Shown piece by piece: positions 9,237 through 17,026 of a DNA stretch of 41,879 nt. How positions within the stretch are numbered: position 1 is the first letter of the stretch; each line of letters starts with the position of its first letter. The notes below the pieces were generated by a model. The model ran no database searches. It was not told the DNA's origin and saw nothing but the letters and a program-made list of their open reading frames with translations. Both the position numbers and the translations under genes were made by a program. The stretch lies in contig JAHPZI010000016.1 in the NCBI GenBank assembly GCA_019058295.1, positions 58,021 through 99,899 on the forward strand. Direction: 5' to 3'. This DNA comes from Promethearchaeota archaeon. Lineage in GTDB: Archaea; Asgardarchaeota; Lokiarchaeia; Sigyniarchaeales; SOKP01.

Positions 9237-11633
9237 TTGTATTTATTTAAAGATCAAAATGAAATTGAAATCTCTCTTAATTGCAAATTATGCCTAAAAG
9301 AAATTAAATTTCTAATATCTGCTGAGGAATATAAAAAAATAAAGAAGTTCCCCTTTAAAAGAGAAAGCGTTCACGGAACGCCAAAACATCGTTTGGTTGC
9401 TTACATTAGTAAAAACCTTGATGTCGATAATTTTAAAATAGAAGAAGTAGAAATAGATGAAGAAAAGGCAACTCAAGATGAGGAATTAACTAGACAAGTG
9501 TTGAGTAACCTAGGTTTATCTAATGAAGAAATTGAATTATATGTTCGAATTACTGGGCGAGATGCGGTTTCTCTTGGCGAATTAGCGATTTTAGCTGATA
9601 AACCTAAAGAAGCAACTAAGAAAATGGCAGATCTTTTTGTTAAAAAAGGGTTATTTAGAGAAATTGTTGGAGCAACCCCACATTATACAGCATTGCCTCC
9701 TTATGCTGCCCTGGTCAGTCAATTAGAAGATTTTCATACTTATATAGTAGATTTTAAGAAAAACGCCCCGCTTGAATTAAACAAATCCTTTTCTCGCCTT
9801 GAAGCACAAGCCGATGGAATTAAAAATATTAAAGAATACACCGATTTCATGTTAGATTTAAAAGAAAAAACACTTTCGGATATTTTAACCCAGAGGAAAA
9901 AGTTTGATCAGACTGCTTCTGTAATGGAAGAAATTAGTGGACTTCATGATTTCATTCTCAATCTTGAAGACGATGCAAAAAAAGTTATGGATAAGCAGAC
10001 AGGTGCGTTAGAGAAACAATTTGAAGGTCTTGGTGATAAAATATCTCAAGCTATGGATAGTCAAGTTGAAGATTTAACTGGTCAATTTGACAAAATCAAT
10101 TCCCAAATAACTGGGATTGTAGAAACTCAAATCGATAATTTTAAAAAGCAATTTAATGATATGAAGTCAAGGGTTTCAAAAAATCTACAAAAATTACGTT
10201 TAGGAGTAGTCCAACAAGCCGTAGATAAAGTAATTGAGACGAGTTTTACAGAATGGCTGGCAAAAATAACTGAAAATCTAAATGCACAACTAGGTGAAAT
10301 TCAGAAAGCTTCCAAAGATGGATTAGTTAAAACAAAAATCGGTCTTAATAAGCAACTGGGTGAAATTCAGAAAATTCAGAATGATGGACTAAAAAATATG
10401 ACTGATCAGTTTAATAAAGAATTAATTTCGAAATTAAAAGATTCAATTGAAAGTACTGTTAGTAATATTAAAGGAATCACTTCATCAACGGCTGAATCTG
10501 GTGATGCAATAAAGCAGCTCTTCGGGGACATAAGTAAAAACTTTAGTAAAGCTGTAACAATGGCTGAAGAAAAACTCGGCGGAATGTCGGAAGGTGTCTT
10601 TGAAAGTTTTGACAATTTAAAAGATACTTTTTCTTCAAAAATCGTCGAATCATTAAACAATATTCTAAACGATATTTTAGAGAGATTAGAAGTAAGTGAA
10701 ATGGCTACAAAACAATTCTGGGAACAAGCTGCACAAGGAGGCGGTGGTGCGGCTGCATTAACAATGAAAGATATATGGTTTATACGTTCTATAGAAGGGG
10801 CAAAAGCTCATGTTAACGATGAAGTGGCACAAGCTAAGATGAGGGTACTGATCGTAGCCCCTCAAATTACGGATATCAATCTTGATTCAATTAAGGCATG
10901 CAAAAAACATGTAAACATTAGAATTGCAACAAGTACAGATTTATCTAATTCGGCACATGTAGCAATTTTAGAAGAATTAACTAAAATGCAAAATATTACT
11001 GTTAGAAATCGCAAATTACAAAATTTATGGGGGATCAATCGAGATTACGAAGAAGTTATATTGTGTGTAATCTCACAGACAGATACTGGTACTGAAATTG
11101 CCGGGATCGGTAGTATAATTCAAGAACATATAAAGATATTTGTTCCTATCCTAGAGGATGCATGGGTTGGATCTCAAAAAGGATTCGCACCTTCAATGGG
11201 AACAGTTGAGGTGAGTGAACCAATTAAAGCAACAAAAGCACCTAAACCAGTTAAAGCAAGAGAAGTCCCTAAACCAATTCAAGCAAAAGAAGCACCTGAA
11301 CCTAAACCTTCTCAAAAATTAAAAAAAGTAAAAACACCTACAAAAGCAGTATCCAGTGTTTCAGCAGGAACGCCTCTACCAAAAGACGCTTCTTTGAAAC
11401 AAATATTTGATCATCTCTTAAATAATGCTGATAACATGACAGGAGCTCAAATTGCGTCAATTTTAGATCAACTCAAAAATGATATTGAGAGCCAAAAAGG
11501 GTATTCAGGGGTTATTGCTCCAATTAACCTTGCTATTGCCAATTTAAAATTTGAACAAACTAAATTAAATGCAAAAGAGATAGAACAATTATTAAATAAA
11601 GTTAAATTTTGGCGTAAAAAACTTCATGTCTAA
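9237..11633 (+). CDS. TrmB-like winged-helix protein with very long coiled coil and TrmB-type effector domain (798 aa)
   Basis: The protein starts at TTG; the in-frame TAA at 9231 rules out a longer product. Residues 1-75 form a small domain with CKLC and HGTPKHR motifs. Residues 80-160 are a TrmB-type winged helix (TRQVLSNLGLSNEEIELY). Residues 170-490 are a long coiled coil with an internal near-repeat, LNAQLGEIQK and LNKQLGEIQK. Residues about 515-640 resemble the phospholipase-D-like effector domain of the TrmB family. A Lys-Pro-Ala linker (about 655-715) and a helical C-terminal domain follow. TrmB proteins are archaeal sugar- or ligand-responsive repressors of about 250-350 residues. 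This version is more than twice that length and could work as a DNA-tethering scaffold. The ligand is unknown. Confidence 0.85.
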   Translation: MYLFKDQNEIEISLNCKLCLKEIKFLISAEEYKKIKKFPFKRESVHGTPKHRLVAYISKNLDVDNFKIEEVEIDEEKATQDEELTRQVLSNLGLSNEEIELYVRITGRDAVSLGELAILADKPKEATKKMADLFVKKGLFREIVGATPHYTALPPYAALVSQLEDFHTYIVDFKKNAPLELNKSFSRLEAQADGIKNIKEYTDFMLDLKEKTLSDILTQRKKFDQTASVMEEISGLHDFILNLEDDAKKVMDKQTGALEKQFEGLGDKISQAMDSQVEDLTGQFDKINSQITGIVETQIDNFKKQFNDMKSRVSKNLQKLRLGVVQQAVDKVIETSFTEWLAKITENLNAQLGEIQKASKDGLVKTKIGLNKQLGEIQKIQNDGLKNMTDQFNKELISKLKDSIESTVSNIKGITSSTAESGDAIKQLFGDISKNFSKAVTMAEEKLGGMSEGVFESFDNLKDTFSSKIVESLNNILNDILERLEVSEMATKQFWEQAAQGGGGAAALTMKDIWFIRSIEGAKAHVNDEVAQAKMRVLIVAPQITDINLDSIKACKKHVNIRIATSTDLSNSAHVAILEELTKMQNITVRNRKLQNLWGINRDYEEVILCVISQTDTGTEIAGIGSIIQEHIKIFVPILEDAWVGSQKGFAPSMGTVEVSEPIKATKAPKPVKAREVPKPIQAKEAPEPKPSQKLKKVKTPTKAVSSVSAGTPLPKDASLKQIFDHLLNNADNMTGAQIASILDQLKNDIESQKGYSGVIAPINLAIANLKFEQTKLNAKEIEQLLNKVKFWRKKLHV

Positions 11634-11650
11634 AAAATTAAAAGAAAATC

Positions 11651-11698
11651 CTTTTATCTTTTAAGTATTTTTTATTTCTTTTTTTGGTATTTTTTCCT
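11651..11698 (+). terminator. T-rich termination region after the TrmB-like gene
   Basis: Several runs of 5-7 T on the plus strand begin 18 bp after the stop codon of the TrmB-like gene, in the gap before a convergent gene. Archaeal RNA polymerase commonly terminates on such oligo-T tracts. Confidence 0.45.
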
Positions 11699-11725
11699 TA
11701 AAGTCTAAAATCAAAGTACATCATT

Positions 11726-11768
11726 TTAGATTAAAAATAATACATTTATTCTTTCTTTTTTAATTATT
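11726..11768. repeat. 43-bp imperfect direct repeat flanking the acetyltransferase gene (left copy)
   Basis: This copy matches 12298-12340 at 40 of 43 positions, beginning TTAGATT and containing CTTTTTTAATTATT. It covers the stop codon of the acetyltransferase gene at 11764. With the right copy it brackets that gene almost exactly. Confidence 0.85.
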
Positions 11769-12228
11769 CTTCTACAAGTATCTTTTTCATCTCAATTAAG
11801 ATAATATCTTTTGTTTCTGCTGGTATTGCTATTTCCTTTATTCTCTTAAATCCAAATGATTTATAAAATTTTTCTGCATAGAAGGTAGACAATGTTAATA
11901 CACTTTTTATTCCTTCTTTTTTTGCTTTAAATAATACTTTTGTAAGTAATTTTTTACCAATACCTTTCTTATGATAATTAATATCCACAAATAGAGTATG
12001 AATTTTTTTTTTATCATAGCCACAGATACCAATAATTTTATCTTTTTCTGTAGCAACATAATAATGTATATTTTTTGATCTTTCAATTAAATTTATAGGA
12101 CTATTTCCTTCAATTTGTAAGCGAATACCTTCTTTGGAATGTCCGCCTAAGTTTATTTTTCTATAATTATCTTTAATTATCTGACTGACTTTTTTTGCAT
12201 CTTCAGTTTTAAATTTCCTTATCTCCAT
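11764..12228 (-). CDS. GNAT-family N-acetyltransferase (154 aa)
   Basis: A full-length single-domain GNAT protein. It begins MEIRKFKTEDA, typical of strand 1 and helix 1. The acetyl-CoA-binding motif A reads LFVDINYHKKGIGKKLL around residues 79-95. The motif B region carries FYAEKFYKSFGFKRIKE. GNAT enzymes transfer acetyl from acetyl-CoA to an amine of a protein, amino acid or small molecule; the substrate cannot be read from sequence. The gene points away from the MBL-fold gene and converges on the TrmB-like gene. It is bracketed by 43-bp direct repeats, which suggests it arrived or was duplicated as a unit. Confidence 0.92.
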   Translation of the reverse strand: MEIRKFKTEDAKKVSQIIKDNYRKINLGGHSKEGIRLQIEGNSPINLIERSKNIHYYVATEKDKIIGICGYDKKKIHTLFVDINYHKKGIGKKLLTKVLFKAKKEGIKSVLTLSTFYAEKFYKSFGFKRIKEIAIPAETKDIILIEMKKILVEE

Positions 12229-12297
12229 ATTTTTAATAAATTTTTATTTTAATTAAAATTAAAATTTCAACTCAATTTTCTTTAAAAACCATTGAAC

Positions 12298-12340
12298 TTA
12301 GATTTAAAATAAAACATTTATTATTTCTTTTTTAATTATT
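12298..12340. repeat. 43-bp imperfect direct repeat (right copy), just before the MBL-fold gene
   Basis: Right copy of the 43-bp repeat, ending 9 bp before the start codon at 12350, so it must overlap that gene's promoter or leader. It differs from the left copy at three positions. Confidence 0.85.
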
Positions 12341-12349
12341 TCTTTTTGT

Positions 12350-13345
12350 ATGGCACATAAATTAATAACAGTAGAGTCGGGGAAAATTAATGATTATATT
12401 CATCATCTTGACTTAAAAGAATTTGGCACAAGAAGAATTCTTTCCTCATTTATAGGAGAATTTGATGATTGTTCTATAATTCTTGATAGTGGCTCATCTC
12501 TTGAGGTTAACGGGCTTATAAGATATGCTAAAAAAAATCAAATTCCTTTATCATCCTTTAAATATCTTATAACAACACATCATCACTTCGATCACAATGG
12601 TGGGATGTGGAAACTTTACGAAATTATTAAAAAACATAATCCTAGTGTGAAAATTATTACAAATCAAAAGACCAAGGAGTTGTTAAACGATTACGAGTAT
12701 CATCTAAATCGAGCAAAAAGCACCTTTGGAAATTTTATTGGTGAAATGAAACCCATAGAAGAAAATGCGTTTAAAATTATTGAACCAGCTACGGACTTTG
12801 GTGTGAAACCGAATTCAATTGAGATTTTAGATACATTTAAGATAAATGGCAAGGAAATAAAATTTTCTATTATAAAAACGCCAGGGCATACGCCAGACCA
12901 TGAATGCCCATTATTCATCAAAGATGGAGAAATTGATTTTATTTTTTTCGGAGAAGCTATAGGGACATTATACCACTCTACTAAGCTATTAACGATGCCT
13001 ACTTCAATGCCAGTCTATTTTAAATATAATGAATATATGGAAACTCTTGAAAGATTGAAAAAATTGAGTCCTTTGAGAGCTGGCTTTGGCCATTTTGGTG
13101 TTGTCAACGGAAAAGACAATGTGCGTGAAATTATGATAGAAAATGAATCTTTTATGAAAGAATACAGAGCTAAAATAATCGAATTTTATGAAGAAAAACC
13201 TGAAACAAGGTATGTAGTAAATAAAATTCTACCAATTTTAGTTCCAAGGACGGATTTAATAGGTGGAGACCATCCCGTTCTTAAAAATATTGTTTTAGCT
13301 ATTGTCTATGGCATGCTGATTGATTTAGGATATAGAAAAATTTAA
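12350..13345 (+). CDS. Metallo-beta-lactamase-fold hydrolase (331 aa)
   Basis: The metal-binding motif HHHFDH lies at residues 77-82 after TT. It is followed by the downstream ligands expected of the fold: GHTPDH near residue 180, GEAIG near 201 and GHFG near 245. The family uses a dinuclear zinc or iron site to hydrolyse thioesters, phosphoesters, lactones and other bonds. The roughly 85 residues after the last motif form a helical extension, as in glyoxalase-II-like or lactonase-like members. No signal peptide is seen, so it should be cytoplasmic. It is divergent from the acetyltransferase and shares a short, AT-rich promoter region with it. The substrate is unknown. Confidence 0.92.
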   Translation: MAHKLITVESGKINDYIHHLDLKEFGTRRILSSFIGEFDDCSIILDSGSSLEVNGLIRYAKKNQIPLSSFKYLITTHHHFDHNGGMWKLYEIIKKHNPSVKIITNQKTKELLNDYEYHLNRAKSTFGNFIGEMKPIEENAFKIIEPATDFGVKPNSIEILDTFKINGKEIKFSIIKTPGHTPDHECPLFIKDGEIDFIFFGEAIGTLYHSTKLLTMPTSMPVYFKYNEYMETLERLKKLSPLRAGFGHFGVVNGKDNVREIMIENESFMKEYRAKIIEFYEEKPETRYVVNKILPILVPRTDLIGGDHPVLKNIVLAIVYGMLIDLGYRKI

Positions 13346-13505
13346 TTCTTAATTAAAACCTCTAAGAAATTAATTAATTTAATCGATCTACCTTAAAATA
13401 TTCCCAAAGACTAGAAAAGCTTATAAGAATAAAAAATATCATATGAAGTAATTAAAAAGCTTATGATCTAATGTAAGTTAGCTATGTTGAAAAAATAGTT
13501 TTTTA

Positions 13506-13511
13506 GAGGTG
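13506..13511 (+). promoter_or_regulatory. Shine-Dalgarno-like GAGGTG in front of an in-frame ATT
   Basis: GAGGTG is followed by seven bases and then ATT at 13519, in frame with the small TrmB-related ORF. The only in-frame ATG is 27 codons further on at 13600 and has no such element at a suitable distance. Confidence 0.5.
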
Positions 13512-13518
13512 TTAAACT

Positions 13519-13860
13519 ATTAATAATGAATCCAATACTAATATAGATGAAAAGTTTAAAGGAAAATTTTTAAATACAATTAATGAAGTTTTTGAACAAA
13601 TGCATGACGACATTGCTCAAATTATTGAGGATCAAAATCAAAAGATTGCTGATCATTTTAATAATTTCCAAGGTAAACTTTTAATAACTGTGCAAAAAAT
13701 GCGTCTGGGCGCTCTTCATCAAACCTATCTCAAAATAATAGATACAATTCAAAATACAGAAATGGAAAGGATTAGAATACAATCTGAACATGATAATATA
13801 GCATTTCGAAAAATTTTTAGAGATGGATTGACAAAAATCATTTTTACGCTTCCGACTTAA
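13519..13860 (+). CDS. Small coiled-coil protein related to part of the TrmB-like giant, possible AUU start
   Basis: The frame is open from the TAA at 13513 to 13860. An ATG at 13600 would give 86 residues. Starting at the ATT at 13519 would give 113, adding a natural-looking charged helix (IDEKFKGKFLNTINEVFEQ). GAGGTG sits 7 nt before the ATT. The segment LLITVQKMRLGALHQTYLKI resembles NLQKLRLGVVQQAVDKVIE in the coiled coil of the TrmB-like protein starting at 9237, so this is a stand-alone relative or relic of that element. There is no DNA-binding domain and no membrane span. It lies 170 bp after the MBL-fold gene on the same strand. Function is unknown; it could dimerise with the larger protein. 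Confidence 0.6.
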   Translation: MNNESNTNIDEKFKGKFLNTINEVFEQMHDDIAQIIEDQNQKIADHFNNFQGKLLITVQKMRLGALHQTYLKIIDTIQNTEMERIRIQSEHDNIAFRKIFRDGLTKIIFTLPT

Positions 13861-13901
13861 ATGCTAATTAAGATTAATCATTCTAACTAAATTGACTTTA
13901 T

Positions 13902-13946
13902 TAATTTTTTATTTAATTTTTCACTTAATTTTTCACTCTTTTTTTA
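13902..13946 (+). terminator. T-rich convergent terminator region
   Basis: T-runs including two copies of TTAATTTTTCAC and a run of seven T lie between two convergent genes. This is a plausible terminator for the small plus-strand gene. Confidence 0.4.
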
Positions 13947-13957
13947 TAAGATATAAA

Positions 13958-14542
13958 TCATAGAATCTCTTCAATTATCAAATAAAAAGACTCATTTCGT
14001 ATAAACGAATTTACCTTACAATTCCAATTATCTCTCAATATCTTTTCAAAGTATTCAGCCCAAAAAGTGCTAAAACTTTTTGTTAAATCGTGATTAAATT
14101 TTATCTGAAAGATTCCCTTCTCGTTTTTTTCTAACTCTATGTTATAAAAATAGTTAGCCACTTCCCACATTCCCTTTAATCCATTTAAAAATTCTTCGAG
14201 ATTCATCTCATCTATTCTTTTACCATTATACCATTCAATAACTTCAACTGCGATGTTTTTAGAGAATACCTCCTCTTTTTTGCCTTTAATATAGGAAAGA
14301 AAAGTAGTTTTTCCAACTAAAACCATGTTCAATTCATCTCTCGCTCTACACCACATTTCCTCTATGGTTCCTAAATATGGTTTTTTGAATCTTTTTAATG
14401 TCTTAATGGCTTCGTCTACTACACCTGATTTCGAACCATACTCACCTTCATATTCTTCTAAAATATCAAAGGATTCATCTGAGATTGTAGCATGGACTGA
14501 CTTTTTATGACTTTTTTCGCGCTTTGTCATAATATTAATCAT
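13958..14542 (-). CDS. Ribbon-helix-helix regulator with ligand-type C-terminal domain (194 aa)
   Basis: Residues about 12-50 (HATISDESFDILEEYEGEYG, then SKSGVVDEAIKTL) match the strand-helix-helix pattern of CopG/NikR-like ribbon-helix-helix DNA-binding domains. Residues 55-194 form a separate alpha/beta domain containing FNHDLTKSFSTFWAEYF and ending in an IIEEIL strand. This resembles the sensor domain of archaeal RHH proteins. An alternative start is the ATG at 14530, giving MTKREKSH; the sequence does not decide between them. It is divergent from the membrane-protein cluster at 14680, with palindromic AT-rich motifs in the shared gap, so it may regulate itself and that cluster. The signal it senses is unknown. 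Confidence 0.82.
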   Translation of the reverse strand: MINIMTKREKSHKKSVHATISDESFDILEEYEGEYGSKSGVVDEAIKTLKRFKKPYLGTIEEMWCRARDELNMVLVGKTTFLSYIKGKKEEVFSKNIAVEVIEWYNGKRIDEMNLEEFLNGLKGMWEVANYFYNIELEKNEKGIFQIKFNHDLTKSFSTFWAEYFEKILRDNWNCKVNSFIRNESFYLIIEEIL

Positions 14543-14582
14543 TATTCATAACAATTTAAATTTTTAATGTAATTATATTAAT

Positions 14583-14608
14583 AATATGTGTCACAATATT
14601 TAAATATT
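14583..14608. promoter_or_regulatory. Palindromic motifs between the RHH regulator and the membrane cluster
   Basis: A perfect 14-bp palindrome AATATTTAAATATT lies at 14595-14608, directly after an imperfect inverted repeat centred on TGTGTCACA. Both fall in the 137-bp gap between divergent genes, one of which encodes a ribbon-helix-helix protein. They could be an operator or simply a TATA element in AT-rich DNA. Confidence 0.35.
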
Positions 14609-14679
14609 AATGTTATCTATCATAATATGGATGACATAATTTTAATAATTAATTAAAAAAAATCTATTAGAAAATAAAA

Positions 14680-15459
14680 ATGAACAATTGCGTACATAGT
14701 GAAGAAAAAGAAAACTCTAAGAATTTTTGGCTTATGATTTTACTTTTTAATATATTTATTTTTTTTATGGCTTTTATTGATTCGGGGGTGATTATTGCCC
14801 TTTTCTATATGATATGGATTTTTATCTTATATTTGACGATATTTTTAATTTTTAGACATACTAAAAACTATGAGTTAAAAGAAGTTAAGAAAAAAATGAA
14901 TAATTATACTAATGGGACAGAAGTAATTAATGCAAGTTATACCACGGTAAAAAATAAAAATGAATTTATAATAGAAAATGATGAATCCCTTTTTTCTCAT
15001 CAAATTTTATTGATATTTATGATATCGCTGGTGGCAAGTGCCCCGATATATATTCTTGGTATTATCTATGAAGCTATTGAGCACTCGGAAGTAAGAGTTG
15101 ATCCCTCATATATAGCATTTATATTAATTTTTATTATGATTCTTAGTATACCTTTTATTATTGCATATCTATATTATAGAAATCGAATAACTCTATGTAA
15201 TATCGATAAAGCTTCCAAGGTAATTCTATTTAGAAAAATCTCTCCTAAACAAAAGGATCTAAAAAAAATATTTTTCTCGAATGTTGAGGATTTTGGATAT
15301 TCCGAAGATCCTATGTCTACATATTATTTGAAAGTTAGAGATAAATACGGAGTTAAGATTACTTTATTTGAAGGTTGGGAAGAAGAATGCATTGATATTT
15401 ATAATAAAATATCAGATTTTTTAGGATTTAAATTTCCAAATGAATTAGGGAATTGTTAG
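14680..15459 (+). CDS. Membrane protein with four helices and C-terminal beta domain (259 aa)
   Basis: I recognise no named family. Two membrane helices lie at about residues 18-62 and two more at about 102-165. A soluble domain beginning RITLCNIDKASK (about 168-259) follows, with alternating strands and a final helix ending DFLGFKF. That domain has the same layout as in the proteins at 15508 and 16073: a strand with DK, a hydrophobic core, a strand with an acidic/polar turn, and a helix ending FL. This suggests a PH-like module in a small paralogous family. It is the first gene of a same-strand cluster reaching 16947. The function is unknown; the family layout suggests membrane-associated sensing or assembly. 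Confidence 0.8.
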   Translation: MNNCVHSEEKENSKNFWLMILLFNIFIFFMAFIDSGVIIALFYMIWIFILYLTIFLIFRHTKNYELKEVKKKMNNYTNGTEVINASYTTVKNKNEFIIENDESLFSHQILLIFMISLVASAPIYILGIIYEAIEHSEVRVDPSYIAFILIFIMILSIPFIIAYLYYRNRITLCNIDKASKVILFRKISPKQKDLKKIFFSNVEDFGYSEDPMSTYYLKVRDKYGVKITLFEGWEEECIDIYNKISDFLGFKFPNELGNC

Positions 15460-15507
15460 TTGAGAAATTTGATAAAGAATAAACTAAATTAAAAAAAAAG
15501 AAATCAT

Positions 15508-16056
15508 GTGAAAAATGAAATGTTCGATATAAACCCTGTAATGAAATATGATTTGTGTTATCAACATAAGGATTTAATAAAAAAAGGAATTGTAAAAATT
15601 ATTTTAATATGTCCGATGTTGTATTTAATATATAGTGGAATAATACCTATGTTTTCACTCCCTGTTATTATTGAGGTTTTGCTTTTTCTTATAGTATTTA
15701 TTTTATCAGAATCAGCTGTTATTTTTGTGGGAGTTTCCAATATAATTCAAGGAAGAAAAGAAATTAGATTCGAAATTGATGGTGCCGATATAAGAAAATT
15801 CGAAGATAAAAAATTAAAGATAATGACAACAGCAAAAGAACTTAAAAAAATAAATTATATTTATACCGAACCAGTAGAGTGGAAAACTATAACTTTTCAT
15901 TTATTGAACAAAAAAAAGATTAAAATAACCATTACTGAAAAGAATGAATTTCCTAAAATAGAGGAATTTCTTAAGTTTTTATTATATTATTGTAGAAAAT
16001 ATGACATTCCTTTTAAAAAAACTAAATTAAAACAAGAAATTGTTATAAGTTGTTAA
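15508..16056 (+). CDS. Small membrane protein of the same cluster (182 aa)
   Basis: The start is GTG at 15508 or ATG at 15520; neither has a clear ribosome-binding site. Two membrane helices lie at about residues 26-46 and 50-75. A lysine-rich C-terminal domain follows, with strands EIRFEIDG, WKTITFHLL and KIKITI and a helix ending in Tyr-rich LLYYCRKY. The arrangement matches the C-terminal domains of the two neighbouring membrane proteins, so I regard it as a distant paralogue. It lies 48 bp after the first gene and 16 bp before the third, consistent with an operon. No known function. Confidence 0.75.
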   Translation: MKNEMFDINPVMKYDLCYQHKDLIKKGIVKIILICPMLYLIYSGIIPMFSLPVIIEVLLFLIVFILSESAVIFVGVSNIIQGRKEIRFEIDGADIRKFEDKKLKIMTTAKELKKINYIYTEPVEWKTITFHLLNKKKIKITITEKNEFPKIEEFLKFLLYYCRKYDIPFKKTKLKQEIVISC

Positions 16057-16072
16057 AATGAAATAGAGGCAA

Positions 16073-16687
16073 ATGAACGAATTTAATTTGGATGAGGAAG
16101 AAATAAATAAATTAGAAGGGGAGGAAATCATAAATAAATATTATTCGATTTTAAAGAGTAAGAATAAGTTAATAATTAGATTTAACCATTGGCTTTATGC
16201 TTTATTCGCTATATTGAGAATCATTTTATGTTTTAATCCGTTTTTGATTTATTTGTTAATATTACTATATATAGAGAGAGGTATTACAATGTTTTTTGGA
16301 ATAACTAGTATTTTTACTACTTATTTATTAATTTTAATAATTTTGTTATTGCCGATATCCTTATTTCTAGGTACTTTTAGACGAAAAAAAGAATTAATTT
16401 TAGATAAATTTTCAAAAACTCTAATCTATAATCAAACAACACCTAGATTTAGACAATTAGAAATAATAGATTTTCAAAAAATTGAAGAAATAATTTATCA
16501 GGATAATGAGTGCGGTTTTTATCTATTTTTTATCTTACAGGATTCGAAGAAAAGAGATATTTTCTCTGGATCAATAGAAGATTGTAGGAAACTTGGGCGA
16601 ATAATAGCAGAATTTCTAGATAAGCCTTTTTATTATTATAGATATAAATTTATTGGTAAATCTGAGAAAATTAGTCAAATGAGGTGA
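16073..16687 (+). CDS. Small membrane protein of the same cluster (204 aa)
   Basis: An AGAGG element lies a few bases before the ATG. Two long hydrophobic regions lie at about residues 42-72 and 78-103. A domain beginning ELILDKFSKTLIY follows, with FYLFFILQDSKK and a last helix IIAEFLDKPF. The DK...K...LIY and helix-ending-FL pattern parallels the protein at 14680. The stop codon overlaps the GTG upstream of the zinc-ribbon gene, which indicates co-transcription. Function is unknown. Confidence 0.78.
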   Translation: MNEFNLDEEEINKLEGEEIINKYYSILKSKNKLIIRFNHWLYALFAILRIILCFNPFLIYLLILLYIERGITMFFGITSIFTTYLLILIILLLPISLFLGTFRRKKELILDKFSKTLIYNQTTPRFRQLEIIDFQKIEEIIYQDNECGFYLFFILQDSKKRDIFSGSIEDCRKLGRIIAEFLDKPFYYYRYKFIGKSEKISQMR

Positions 16688-16695
16688 ATAATAAA

Positions 16696-16947
16696 ATGTC
16701 CTATGGTGGTCCAGGTGGACTTAATTGCTGTCCACGATGTGGCGAACCTCTCCCCATCGATGTGGCTATATGCCATAGATGCGGATTTAAATATTACGAT
16801 CCATATTCAACAGTGAAAAAATCTTCTTTAAGGGAAGACTCTTACGTAGATGATTTTTCTTTTAAAAAAATAATAATGTCTTTCCTGAAAAATCCCTTAT
16901 TAATCTTTCTTTTAATTTCTCTTGCTATTATTATACTTATCCTTTAG
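16696..16947 (+). CDS. Zinc-ribbon protein with C-terminal membrane helix (83 aa)
   Basis: The ATG at 16696 is preferred to the GTG at 16684 because GAGGTG (16681-16686) then lies 9 nt before the start. A Gly-rich leader is followed by a zinc ribbon with two CxxC knuckles (CPRCGEPL and CHRCGFKYY), a polar linker and a single C-terminal membrane helix of Leu and Ile. Such tail-anchored zinc ribbons are common in archaea and usually have no assigned role. As the last gene of the membrane-protein cluster it may be a soluble-face partner of the three membrane proteins. Confidence 0.82.
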   Translation: MSYGGPGGLNCCPRCGEPLPIDVAICHRCGFKYYDPYSTVKKSSLREDSYVDDFSFKKIIMSFLKNPLLIFLLISLAIIILIL

Positions 16948-17026
16948 TTTTTTCTAATATGTATTAATATATCTTTAAATTTTTTTATTCAAAAAATTCT
17001 AAATTCTATAATACTTATATCCTTTA

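Noticed and set aside
16684..16695. GTG at 16684 as start of the zinc-ribbon gene
   Set aside because: The GTG is part of a GAGGTG element placed 9 nt before the ATG at 16696, which makes it a better ribosome-binding site than a start codon.
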